Shown one piece after another: positions 1 through 6,291 of a DNA stretch of 8,990 nt. The stretch's first letter is position 1. Each line of letters starts with the position of its first letter. A program made the position numbers and the translations under genes. Source of the stretch: an uncultured Bacilli bacterium (GTDB taxonomy: Bacteria; Bacillota_I; Bacilli_A; RF39; UBA660); NCBI GenBank assembly GCA_947631885.1, contig CANRMZ010000039.1, forward strand, positions 1-8,990. Direction: 5' to 3'. A model generated the notes under the pieces. It worked only from the letters and a program-made list of their open reading frames with translations, ran no database searches and had not been told where the DNA came from.

Positions 1-2
1 CT

Positions 3-3000
3 GCTGAACAAATTCTCCAAAATGAAGATTTAGAGTTAAAACTTTTGCAAAGAACATTAGTTAATAGAGTAGGATATCAAATTATGCAAGCCTATGCTAC
101 TAGTGATGATGAAGAAAAAGTAGAAACTCTTAATTGGCTTTTTAATAATTATAAATACTTAAAGGCTTATATAACCGGAGGAGAGCCTCTTGGAAACTAT
201 GTTAATTCATTTGACATATTATCTGATCTTTATCATGAGTATGGTCAAGATTTAACTTCCGACAATTATGATGATACTCAAAAAGAGACTTTCTTAAAAA
301 TGATGATGTCTATATCATTAACGCATTCGGGAACAGTGGCTTTATGGACTACTGGGGAAAACGGAGCTATTGTTAAAGCCAATCCTGTTAAGCGTTATGA
401 AGTTTATAAAAATCTTTATTTAAATGAAAATTTACCTGAAGAGTATGAGCAAACATTTAGAAAAGATATCTTTGAATCTCTTACGATCGAAGAGATGCGT
501 TGGGTTGTCAACAACCGCATCAACGATGAAGAAATTCCATGGCTTAACTGGTTCAGTGGCAATCTTGAAAATACTAAATATAAGGGAAGAAATGGGATGG
601 ATCCTTATACATATATTTGGTATGATGATAGTTTTGATTGGCGATACACTGATCCTAAATATTATGAAGAAGATTCTAATTACTGTGGAATGGATATTAA
701 AAGTAAATTTACACAAGGATATCAAAGAGGCTTAAATTGTGATAAAGAATATAGCCTTAAGAAATGGGGCGTTGACAGTAATACACCTACTAAACCTAGA
801 TTATGGATTATATGGGAAGAAGACGGTGTATGTGGAGCCATATCTAAAACGGGGGAAAATCTAAATAACTCATATGGTATGGTAGCTGCTGTAACAAGAC
901 AACCGGCTCACGCGGCTTATTTGGTTCAAAATAAAACGAAAAATGAAGATGGTACCTTTACAACAACCTGGGGAATTGGTAATGATGTTGGCGGCTGGGC
1001 TAATTCAAGTGGAACAGAAAAAGGTGAAAGACTTCCTCTTAACTGGGGTAGTACTACAAATAAATATGCAACATATTTTAATGGTAGTTATGTAATTCTT
1101 GCTCAAAGTGCCTTTGATGACTTTGAAAATTATATTAAATCTTTAGAATATACCTTCATAGCCGATATGTATGAAGAAGATGTAAAAAAACAAAGATCTT
1201 ATTATCGCGATATCGTTGGTGAAGCTAATATTAATGATAATAAGAAAAATGTTAATGCTATTCAAACCTTTAATTTAGACGGTTGGTATGGTTTAATTCA
1301 AACTTATCTGAATGATGTTAGTTTAACTTCTGAGGATTATTATAAATTAAGCTATGAAATAATGGCTAATCTTGAAGAGTATCCTTTAGCTATGAATGAT
1401 ATGTTAAATCTTATTATGGATAAGCTAGAGGGCTCTCATAAGTTAGTGGTTAGTAACTCATATAAAAATCTATTAACTAAGCTTTCTGAAGTTAAAAATG
1501 ATAGTACTGAATATCGCCAAGGACAAGCTGTAAGACAAGTTGCTCAAAGCTTGTTAGGCAAACAAGAAGAAACTGTATCATTCTCATTTGATGGCGAAAA
1601 TGCTAATAAGATTGTACTTGCTACACCTCAACCATTTGAATATTCTCTAAATTATTCATACAATGCTAGTACAAAAGAAGTTATTGCTGATTGGACACAA
1701 GTTACCGAAGGCAATATTGCTGATTTAAGTGCTAGACTTGATGAAATAAATGTTGATAATGATATAGTTATTCATATTTTAGGAGACGGCGATAAAACCT
1801 TAACTAGTAAAAGTGTTATGGTAATTGATATTGAAAAAGGCAGTGCTCCTAGTAAACTATATCCTAATGATTTAGAAAATAAAGTAATAGGTACTACTGA
1901 TTCTATGGAATGGAAAATCGAAGAATCTACTAAAGGTTGGACTAAGTTTGCATCTTCAATGCCAGACTTATCTGGTACTAAGACTGTATTTGTTCGTGAT
2001 GGTGCTCATGGTCATTTCCTTCCTAGTGATGAAGTAGAATTTACCTTTGAAAAAGATTCGAATGATCGAACTAAAAAGTATGTTTCTATTTCAAGACTTA
2101 AAGTAAAGGCATCTTCTGCTAACTCTAAATCCGAGGCAGCTGAAAATGTTATAGATGGTAATGCCAATACTTTCTGGCATAATGCATGGAGTAAAGCTGA
2201 TATGGCTAGATGGATTGAAATAGAAGTAACTGATGAAGAACCTATCGAATTATCTAAAATAGAGTATGTTCCAAGACAAGATACTGGTTCAAATGGTCGC
2301 TTCTTAAAAGCTAAACTTGAAGTAAGCCTTGATGGAGAAAGTTGGACTACTATAACTGAAGATATTGAATGGGCTAATGATAAAACAACAAAGACTTATA
2401 TTTTAGAAAAACCAACTTTAGCTAAATATATTAGATTAACAGCCCTTACTTCGGCAGGTGATTTTGCTTCAGCAGCTATGATTAATATATTTGAAAGTAC
2501 TGTAAATAGAATAAATGTTTCGGAATTATCAGTTACTTACGTGACAAGTGGATTTAAATATGATGGAAATCCTAAAACGCCTGAGGTATATGTTAAACAT
2601 ATTGATGAACCACTTGTTCTAAATGAAGATTACACTATTGAATATGAAAATAATGTTAAAGTGGGCACTGCCCAAATTATTTTAACTGGTATGGGTGCAT
2701 ATCGGGGCTCTAAAATTTTTGAATTTGATATTGAGAAAGCTGATCATCCATCTATAATGCCTGATAAAGAAATTGTTGTAGGTAAAGATATAACTCATTT
2801 GATATATGCTGCAGAATATTTACCAGAAGGTTGGTTCTGGAGTATGGAAGATTATGATAAGGAGCTAATACCAGGTCAAAAAATTGAAGTTAGTGCATCA
2901 TACTTTGGCGAAGATTATGAATGCTATGAAAATGTAAATGCTAAAATAACGGTTATAAGAGAAAATGGTAGTAAACCTGTTATTAAGTTAAGTGGGGATG

Positions 3001-4148
3001 CAAAACTTACATTTAATATCGATAATGAAGAAAATGTAGGATATGATTATTTTAAAAACTTACTTAGTGTAACTGATGAGGAAGATGATCAAGAAGGTAA
3101 GGCGCTAGAACTTGTGCTAAATAGTAGCTTAACTGATTGGGATGGTAAAGTATGGGATAGAATAGGTACATACCATGTAGGCTATTCAGTAACTGATAGT
3201 CATGGTAATACTACTGATTATGTTATTACCTTCACATTATATTCTGAAGAGAATCCTCAATTAGAAATAAATAATGAGAAATATACCTTCCATGTTGATG
3301 AAGTATATTATACAGGAAATGCCCTTACTCCTCATGTTGTTGTTAAAGATGAAACTGGTCATATTTTAACGGTAAATACCGATTATGAACTTAGCAATTA
3401 TACTAATAATACTAATGCTGGAGTTGCAAACGTTAATGTTAAAGGCATAAGACTTTATAAAGGTGATGTTACTCCTTCATTTGAAATTAAAAAGGCTACT
3501 AAACCTGAGGTTATTCCAAGTGATAAAATATCCGTATCATCTACAACGCAAAGTCTTGCTGATATCGAGCTTCCAATGGGCTGGAACTGGGCTAATGCTG
3601 GTGCAAGTCTTAAAGATGGAGCTTATGAATTAAAAATAATTTATGCAGGAGATGCTAACCATGAAGCTTATGAAATGATGATTACTGTAGTTAAAGATAC
3701 TACGCAAAGAGAGCAAAAAGATGTAGTAGAAAAAGAAAATAATCCTGTAGAACCTGAAATTCAAAATCCCGACAACAATAATAATAAAGAAAATGATGTG
3801 ACTCCAAAGCCTGCTCCTGATGAAAATCCAATTGTCGAGCCAAATGTAGACTCAAATGTTAATAATCAGACAGAACAAAAGGATAGCATGAATGTAGTAT
3901 CCCCAAGCAGTGGTAGCAAAGATAATAATAAAAATAACGATGAAGATAATAAAGAAAAAACAGACACCAATGAAAAAAAGGTTGATAATCCTACTGAAGA
4001 TGATGAGAATAAGCTTTTAGATAGTAAATCATCGACTAATACAAATACCAAAATCGAAGAAAAAAATCTTATTTTATTGATTGTTCCTATTGCTTCTCTG
4101 ATTGTGGTTGTTGCTTTTGCATTAATTCTTTACAAGATAAAAGACTAG
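3..4148 (+). CDS. Large multidomain cell-surface protein, 5'-truncated (transglutaminase-like region, discoidin domain, Ig-like repeats, C-terminal membrane anchor)
   Basis: The frame is open to the left edge, so the true start lies outside; 1381 residues are visible. Domains by nucleotide position: a helical region to about 790; a possible cysteine-protease/transglutaminase-like core with a GVCGAIS cysteine (831-833), a QPAHAAY histidine (909-911) and a GNDVGGW aspartate (984-986); a discoidin/F5-8 type C domain at about 2075-2495 (VIDGNANTFWHNAW, then LAKYIRLTA); an Ig/MBG-like unit at about 2509-2960; a DUF5011-like Ig domain at about 2967-3255 (GTYHVGYSVTDSHGNTTDY); and a second copy of the MBG-like unit at about 3262-3700. 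An N/K/E/D/T/P-rich linker (about 3715-4065) follows, then one hydrophobic segment (4069-4131) and a YKIKD tail. No LPXTG motif is seen, so it is probably anchored by this transmembrane helix. A role in glycan or protein adhesion or processing outside the cell is inferred. The triad is a pattern match only. No link to the DGR is evident. Confidence 0.8.
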   Translation, partial: AEQILQNEDLELKLLQRTLVNRVGYQIMQAYATSDDEEKVETLNWLFNNYKYLKAYITGGEPLGNYVNSFDILSDLYHEYGQDLTSDNYDDTQKETFLKMMMSISLTHSGTVALWTTGENGAIVKANPVKRYEVYKNLYLNENLPEEYEQTFRKDIFESLTIEEMRWVVNNRINDEEIPWLNWFSGNLENTKYKGRNGMDPYTYIWYDDSFDWRYTDPKYYEEDSNYCGMDIKSKFTQGYQRGLNCDKEYSLKKWGVDSNTPTKPRLWIIWEEDGVCGAISKTGENLNNSYGMVAAVTRQPAHAAYLVQNKTKNEDGTFTTTWGIGNDVGGWANSSGTEKGERLPLNWGSTTNKYATYFNGSYVILAQSAFDDFENYIKSLEYTFIADMYEEDVKKQRSYYRDIVGEANINDNKKNVNAIQTFNLDGWYGLIQTYLNDVSLTSEDYYKLSYEIMANLEEYPLAMNDMLNLIMDKLEGSHKLVVSNSYKNLLTKLSEVKNDSTEYRQGQAVRQVAQSLLGKQEETVSFSFDGENANKIVLATPQPFEYSLNYSYNASTKEVIADWTQVTEGNIADLSARLDEINVDNDIVIHILGDGDKTLTSKSVMVIDIEKGSAPSKLYPNDLENKVIGTTDSMEWKIEESTKGWTKFASSMPDLSGTKTVFVRDGAHGHFLPSDEVEFTFEKDSNDRTKKYVSISRLKVKASSANSKSEAAENVIDGNANTFWHNAWSKADMARWIEIEVTDEEPIELSKIEYVPRQDTGSNGRFLKAKLEVSLDGESWTTITEDIEWANDKTTKTYILEKPTLAKYIRLTALTSAGDFASAAMINIFESTVNRINVSELSVTYVTSGFKYDGNPKTPEVYVKHIDEPLVLNEDYTIEYENNVKVGTAQIILTGMGAYRGSKIFEFDIEKADHPSIMPDKEIVVGKDITHLIYAAEYLPEGWFWSMEDYDKELIPGQKIEVSASYFGEDYECYENVNAKITVIRENGSKPVIKLSGDAKLTFNIDNEENVGYDYFKNLLSVTDEEDDQEGKALELVLNSSLTDWDGKVWDRIGTYHVGYSVTDSHGNTTDYVITFTLYSEENPQLEINNEKYTFHVDEVYYTGNALTPHVVVKDETGHILTVNTDYELSNYTNNTNAGVANVNVKGIRLYKGDVTPSFEIKKATKPEVIPSDKISVSSTTQSLADIELPMGWNWANAGASLKDGAYELKIIYAGDANHEAYEMMITVVKDTTQREQKDVVEKENNPVEPEIQNPDNNNNKENDVTPKPAPDENPIVEPNVDSNVNNQTEQKDSMNVVSPSSGSKDNNKNNDEDNKEKTDTNEKKVDNPTEDDENKLLDSKSSTNTNTKIEEKNLILLIVPIASLIVVVAFALILYKIKD

Positions 4149-4168
4149 CTTTTTTTGAGCTAGTCTTT
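4140..4168. terminator. Bidirectional terminator hairpin between convergent genes
   Basis: A perfect 11-bp inverted repeat (AAAGACTAGCT, loop TTTTTTG, AGCTAGTCTTT) lies between the surface-protein gene and the convergent XRE gene. On the + strand it is followed by a T-rich run (TATTATTTTCT). The TAG stop codons of both genes fall inside the stem, so one element probably ends both transcripts. On the - strand the downstream tract is less T-rich, so termination of the repressor transcript is less certain. Confidence 0.75.
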
Positions 4169-4387
4169 ATTATTTTCTCCTTTAACAATATATATTTGTA
4201 CTTTATGAGTATTACACATTTTTATAAAGTCATTTAGATACATTCTGTTGCGGCCATTTTCTATATTATTTATGCTATCGCGACTTCTATTTATTGTTTT
4301 CCCAAAGTCTTTTTGATTCAATTCTGTCCACTGTCTAATAAATTTTACGATGTCTTTTGCTTCATAATCGTTTGCTTTTATCTTCAT
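4160..4387 (-). CDS. Small XRE-family helix-turn-helix transcriptional regulator
   Basis: This 75-residue protein has a Cro/C1-type helix-turn-helix: FIRQWTELNQKDFGKTI forms the first helices, and NRSRDSINNIENGRN matches the recognition-helix pattern (S..SI..IE.G). The C terminus (VQIYIVKGENNKD) is short, with no ligand-binding or peptidase domain. The ATG at 4387 is chosen because an AGAGG ribosome binding site (complement of 4395-4399) sits 7 nt upstream; an in-frame ATG nine codons earlier (4414) lacks this. It is transcribed away from the DGR target gene, and two palindromic operators lie in the shared promoter region. It is therefore likely a repressor of that gene and of itself; this is inference from layout. 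It could instead be an activator. Confidence 0.8.
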   Translation of the reverse strand: MKIKANDYEAKDIVKFIRQWTELNQKDFGKTINRSRDSINNIENGRNRMYLNDFIKMCNTHKVQIYIVKGENNKD

Positions 4388-4428
4388 AACTTTTCCTCTA
4401 TTAGATATTAACATTTATAATTCCAATA

Positions 4429-4457
4429 ATTTTAAATTGAGTATTGACGATACTCAA
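4429..4457 (-). promoter_or_regulatory. Predicted promoter of the XRE regulator
   Basis: On the - strand, TTGAGT (complement of 4452-4457) and TAAAAT (complement of 4429-4434) are separated by exactly 17 bp, a good sigma-A arrangement. The -35 hexamer is the outer arm of operator 1, and the operator fills much of the spacer. Binding there should block this promoter, giving autoregulation. Transcription would start near 4422, leaving a leader of about 35 nt. Confidence 0.6.
4437..4457. promoter_or_regulatory. Operator 1 (palindrome, GAGTA-N7-TACTC core)
   Basis: Perfect 8-bp arms TTGAGTAT and ATACTCAA flank a 5-bp centre. The core GAGTA-N7-TACTC spans 4439-4455. The -35 box of the target-gene promoter lies inside it, and the -35 box of the regulator promoter is one of its arms, so one bound dimer would cover both promoters. 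It is the likely binding site of the adjacent XRE protein because operator 2 repeats the same half-sites with the same spacing. Confidence 0.75.
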
Positions 4458-4472
4458 AAGATTAATTATAAT
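4444..4472 (+). promoter_or_regulatory. Predicted sigma-A promoter of the DGR target gene
   Basis: TTGACG (4444-4449) and a consensus TATAAT (4467-4472) are separated by 17 bp. This is the best promoter seen in the window. Transcription should start near 4479, inside operator 2, giving a leader of about 90 nt before the ATG at 4570. No terminator is visible between the target gene and the TR, so this promoter may also supply the TR RNA and downstream operon; that is inferred. Confidence 0.75.
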
Positions 4473-4502
4473 ATAAATGAGTATAGATAGTACTCATTTA
4501 TA
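4472..4502. promoter_or_regulatory. Operator 2 (12-bp-arm palindrome, GAGTA-N7-TACTC core)
   Basis: Perfect 12-bp arms (4472-4483 and 4491-4502) flank a 7-bp centre. The core GAGTA-N7-TACTC at 4479-4495 has half-sites and spacing identical to operator 1. The two centres are 40 bp apart, close to four helical turns, so bound dimers would lie on the same DNA face and could cooperate. It covers the predicted transcription start of the target gene, a classic repression position. Confidence 0.75.
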
Positions 4503-4562
4503 GAATGGAAGTACGGTTAATTTTTATACATAAATTCATAAAAATCTTCCATTTTAGGAAGG
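4501..4562 (+). promoter_or_regulatory. Leader with two mutually exclusive hairpins around the target-gene ribosome binding site
   Basis: The Shine-Dalgarno AGGAAGG (4556-4562) lies 7 nt before the ATG. CTTCC (4546-4550) can pair with GGAAG in the Shine-Dalgarno (4557-4561, 6-nt loop) and hide it. Alternatively it can pair upstream with GGAAG at 4507-4511 as part of an 11-bp stem (4501-4511 with 4546-4556, one G-U pair), which leaves most of the ribosome binding site free. This is a possible translational switch. No known riboswitch or ligand was recognised. Confidence 0.4.
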
Positions 4563-4569
4563 TTAAATT

Positions 4570-5916
4570 ATGAAGTGTAGTAAAAAAATATTAGCCTTAA
4601 TGGTTAGTCTTTCAATAATCTTTACCTTAATATTATCAATGACTTTATTAATAAAAAATAGTAGATCTGTAGGACACAAAAGAGATACTTCAAATGCAAT
4701 AAATAATAGTGAATCAAAAATCTCATATATATACGAAACAGAAACAGGAAATGTTAATGGGACATTGGATAATTGGGTAAATGGTGAGTATCAAGATTAT
4801 GAATTAGACATTGCAAATAGTACGTGTAATAACCAAACAAATCCAAGTGAATTAAGTTGGAATAATGACACTCATTCTATATCTTTAGATATTAACGGAA
4901 AAAACAATAAATGTATTTTATATTTTCACAAGGTTGATAAAGGAATATTATTAACAGAATTAATTAAAAGCTTACTTACTAGTGGAAACGAAGTAGAATC
5001 AGGAAATGGATATTTATATCTTCATGATTCATCACTTACAAATGGAGCAGGGGATAATGGGTATCGGTATGCGGGCAATCAACCGAATAATTATATATGC
5101 TTTGGGAATGGTAGCGAAGCTTATAATAGCGGAACTAGTAATGAATGCCCTTTAACAAATAAATATCGAATAATAGGGTTAGTGCCAGTAACTGTAGGAA
5201 ATGAGACTAAAAATCTAGTTAAAATAATCAAAGCAGAGTATATTACTGCAGAAGAACTTGGAATTAGTTTGACAGGAACATTGAGTTCCAGTTATAGCAA
5301 TTTAAAAAGAGTAGAGGATGCTGCTACAGCCGTTCCTGGATTCCATTGGAATGATACTTTAGACAATACATGGAAGGGCAGCTCTCTATATAATGCATTA
5401 AATGATGAAACTACGGGATATTTAAAATTCTTATATGGAAATAATGAAAACAATTGGGAAAATAAAATAGAAACAGTCAAATGGAATGTAGGAGGATGGA
5501 ATACTTACAAAATAACACCAAAAGCTATGTACAATGGAGAAATGACAAATAGTGGTTCAAAAGGTTCAGGAACAACAGTTGAAGCCAAAGTTGGATTAAT
5601 GTATGTACATGATTATGGCTTTGCAAGCAAAAAAGACAATTGGACAAGTACATTATATAATTATGATAATACCAACAATAGTAATAGAGAAAACAACTGG
5701 TTATTTAACGGAGTTTATGAGTGGACTCTTTCGCGTGATTCGTCAAATAGCAACTTTGCGTTCACTGTCTACTACGCGGGGGATGTGGACAGCAGCAACG
5801 GCGTCAGCAGCAACTCGAGTGGCGTGCGTCCAGTCCTTTATCTCACATCCGATGTAAAATTAGGTGGCGGTGACGGCATTGACGGTAGTCAATCCAAACC
5901 GTACAAAGTAAGCTAG
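4570..5916 (+). CDS. DGR target (variable) protein: membrane-anchored, C-type-lectin-like/DUF6273-type C-terminal domain
   Basis: This 448-residue protein has an N-terminal signal or anchor helix (residues 7-29, no lipobox cysteine), so the rest should be outside the cell. Residues about 50-120 form a small beta-rich region with a cysteine pair (C86, C115). Residues about 145-448 resemble the DUF6273/FGE-sulfatase-like group with a C-type-lectin-type fold: YLYLHDSSLTNGAGDNGYRY, C177 and C193, KYRIIGLV, GLMYVHDYGFAS, YEWTLSR and GVRPVLYL. The VR encodes residues 387-421, so variation falls just before the GVRPVLYL core strand, as in other DGR targets. At 14 residues it differs from the TR: L387, D390, F396, T399, Y401, Y402, A403, D405, D407, S408, S409, G411, S413 and S417. 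The ATG has a strong AGGAAGG site. It is probably a displayed binding protein; its ligand is unknown. Confidence 0.9.
   Translation: MKCSKKILALMVSLSIIFTLILSMTLLIKNSRSVGHKRDTSNAINNSESKISYIYETETGNVNGTLDNWVNGEYQDYELDIANSTCNNQTNPSELSWNNDTHSISLDINGKNNKCILYFHKVDKGILLTELIKSLLTSGNEVESGNGYLYLHDSSLTNGAGDNGYRYAGNQPNNYICFGNGSEAYNSGTSNECPLTNKYRIIGLVPVTVGNETKNLVKIIKAEYITAEELGISLTGTLSSSYSNLKRVEDAATAVPGFHWNDTLDNTWKGSSLYNALNDETTGYLKFLYGNNENNWENKIETVKWNVGGWNTYKITPKAMYNGEMTNSGSKGSGTTVEAKVGLMYVHDYGFASKKDNWTSTLYNYDNTNNSNRENNWLFNGVYEWTLSRDSSNSNFAFTVYYAGDVDSSNGVSSNSSGVRPVLYLTSDVKLGGGDGIDGSQSKPYKVS
5726..5833 (+). repeat. DGR variable repeat (VR)
   Basis: This 108-bp segment aligns without gaps to the TR at 6013-6120, offset 287. 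It has 17 mismatches, all where the TR has adenine: A-to-C at 5726, 5728 and 5765; A-to-T at 5755, 5756, 5770 and 5773; A-to-G at 5737, 5776, 5782, 5788, 5792, 5795, 5800, 5801, 5807 and 5819. No non-adenine position differs. Identity ends at 5833, where VR continues TCC and TR continues AGCC. The segment is clearly more GC-rich than the surrounding gene. Confidence 0.97.
5820..5833 (+). other. Probable initiation-of-mutagenic-homology (IMH) element at the VR 3' end
   Basis: The last 14 bp of VR (TGGCGTGCGTCCAG) are identical to TR 6107-6120, are GC-rich and contain only one adenine. In characterised DGRs this is where cDNA integration begins and where polarity is fixed. Just beyond it VR and TR diverge (TCCTTTAT against AGCCCTTTAT), matching the known IMH/IMH* distinction that keeps the template from being overwritten. 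Confidence 0.75.
5878..5893. other. Candidate target-recognition hairpin downstream of VR
   Basis: A perfect 6-bp inverted repeat, ATTGAC with loop GGTA and GTCAAT, lies 44 bp past the VR end, inside the last codons of the target gene. Some DGRs need a short hairpin or cruciform with a 4-nt loop after the VR for efficient retrohoming. This one is shorter and further away than the well-studied phage example, so the assignment is tentative. Confidence 0.3.
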
Positions 5917-6012
5917 TGGTAGGACAATTTTGCGAGACTACGCGCCTTTACGGTGCGAGGCGAGCCGGTAATTAGACAATACGATAGTTTATATAAATAG
6001 GGTAATCTTATG
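5917..6012 (+). other. GC-rich leader between target gene and TR
   Basis: This 96-bp non-coding stretch starts the gene-free interval 5917-6291. Its first half is unusually GC-rich, with a CGCCT/AGGCG stem (5943-5947 with 5958-5962) and two copies of TGCGAG (5931 and 5954). ACCGTA at 5898-5903, inside the target gene, can pair with TACGGT at 5949-5954. No open frame leads into the TR: an in-frame TAA lies at 6003. No terminator with a T-run and no well-spaced promoter was found, so transcription may run through from the target gene. It could form the 5' part of the DGR RNA. Confidence 0.4.
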
Positions 6013-6120
6013 ATATTTCGCGTAATTCGTCAAATAGCAACAATGCGTTCAATGTCAACAACACGGGGAATGTGAACAACAACAACAACGTCAACAGCAA
6101 CTCGAATGGCGTGCGTCCAG
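6013..6120 (+). repeat. DGR template repeat (TR)
   Basis: This non-coding 108-bp copy of the VR has 39 adenines, 17 of them substituted in the VR. Read in the VR frame it is dominated by AAC/AAT codons, including a run of five AAC codons at 6075-6089. Such codons give the greatest amino-acid range when adenines mutate and cannot become stops by adenine changes alone. It lies on the same strand as the RT, between target gene and accessory genes, the usual place for a TR. Confidence 0.97.
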
Positions 6121-6290
6121 AGCCCTTTATAGAGTTCCAGATAATATATGATTAAGGTTGTATATTGAGTTTGAGATAAAGGACAAAGATTATCCTTGGG
6201 AATGTCCCTAAAGGTAAGATATGGATGGAAGGTTATACGTAGCCTTCCTATTACCATATCATGTAAGATAAGAAGGGAGAAAATTAAATT
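6121..6290 (+). ncRNA. Structured 3' spacer of the DGR template RNA
   Basis: In characterised DGRs the RNA downstream of the TR folds to prime cDNA synthesis and binds RT-Avd. Here the 170 nt after the TR hold several pairings. CCTTTAT (6124-6130, 3 nt past the TR) pairs with ATAAAGG (6176-6182). AAGGA (6179-6183) with TCCTT (6193-6197) is a competing option. A long hairpin spans 6218-6260: outer 7-bp stem GATATGG/CCATATC, internal loop, then a 9-bp stem (one G-U pair) closed by a UACG tetraloop. RNA ends and function are inferred. Confidence 0.6.
6272..6279 (+). promoter_or_regulatory. Ribosome binding site of the MSL gene
   Basis: GAAGGGAG lies 12 nt upstream of the GTG at 6292 and just after the long spacer hairpin. 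It fixes the start at GTG, since the only earlier start-like codons (TTG 6196 and ATG 6202) lie before or within the hairpin and lack such a site. Confidence 0.6.
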
Positions 6291-6291
6291 A

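Noticed and set aside
4060..4148. LPXTG sortase signal on the giant protein
   Set aside because: No LPXTG-like pentapeptide precedes the hydrophobic C-terminal segment; only a transmembrane anchor is visible.
5971..6014. Separate promoter for the TR RNA (TAGACA 5973, TATAAA 5992, TATGAT 6009)
   Set aside because: Spacing between usable -35 and -10 boxes is wrong (13 or 30 bp). A weak promoter cannot be excluded but is not supported.
6075..6089. AAC trinucleotide run as a simple microsatellite
   Set aside because: It is part of the TR and aligns base for base with varied codons in the VR, so it is template design rather than a slippage repeat.
6030..6257. 75-codon open frame on the - strand over the TR and spacer
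   Set aside because: It arises from the few stops opposite the AAC-rich TR. It has no ribosome binding site and covers the structured RNA.
6196..6291. N-terminal extension of the MSL protein from a TTG at 6196
   Set aside because: It would run through the long spacer hairpin, has no ribosome binding site, and the added residues do not fit the MutS-like domain. The GTG at 6292 has a GAAGGGAG site.
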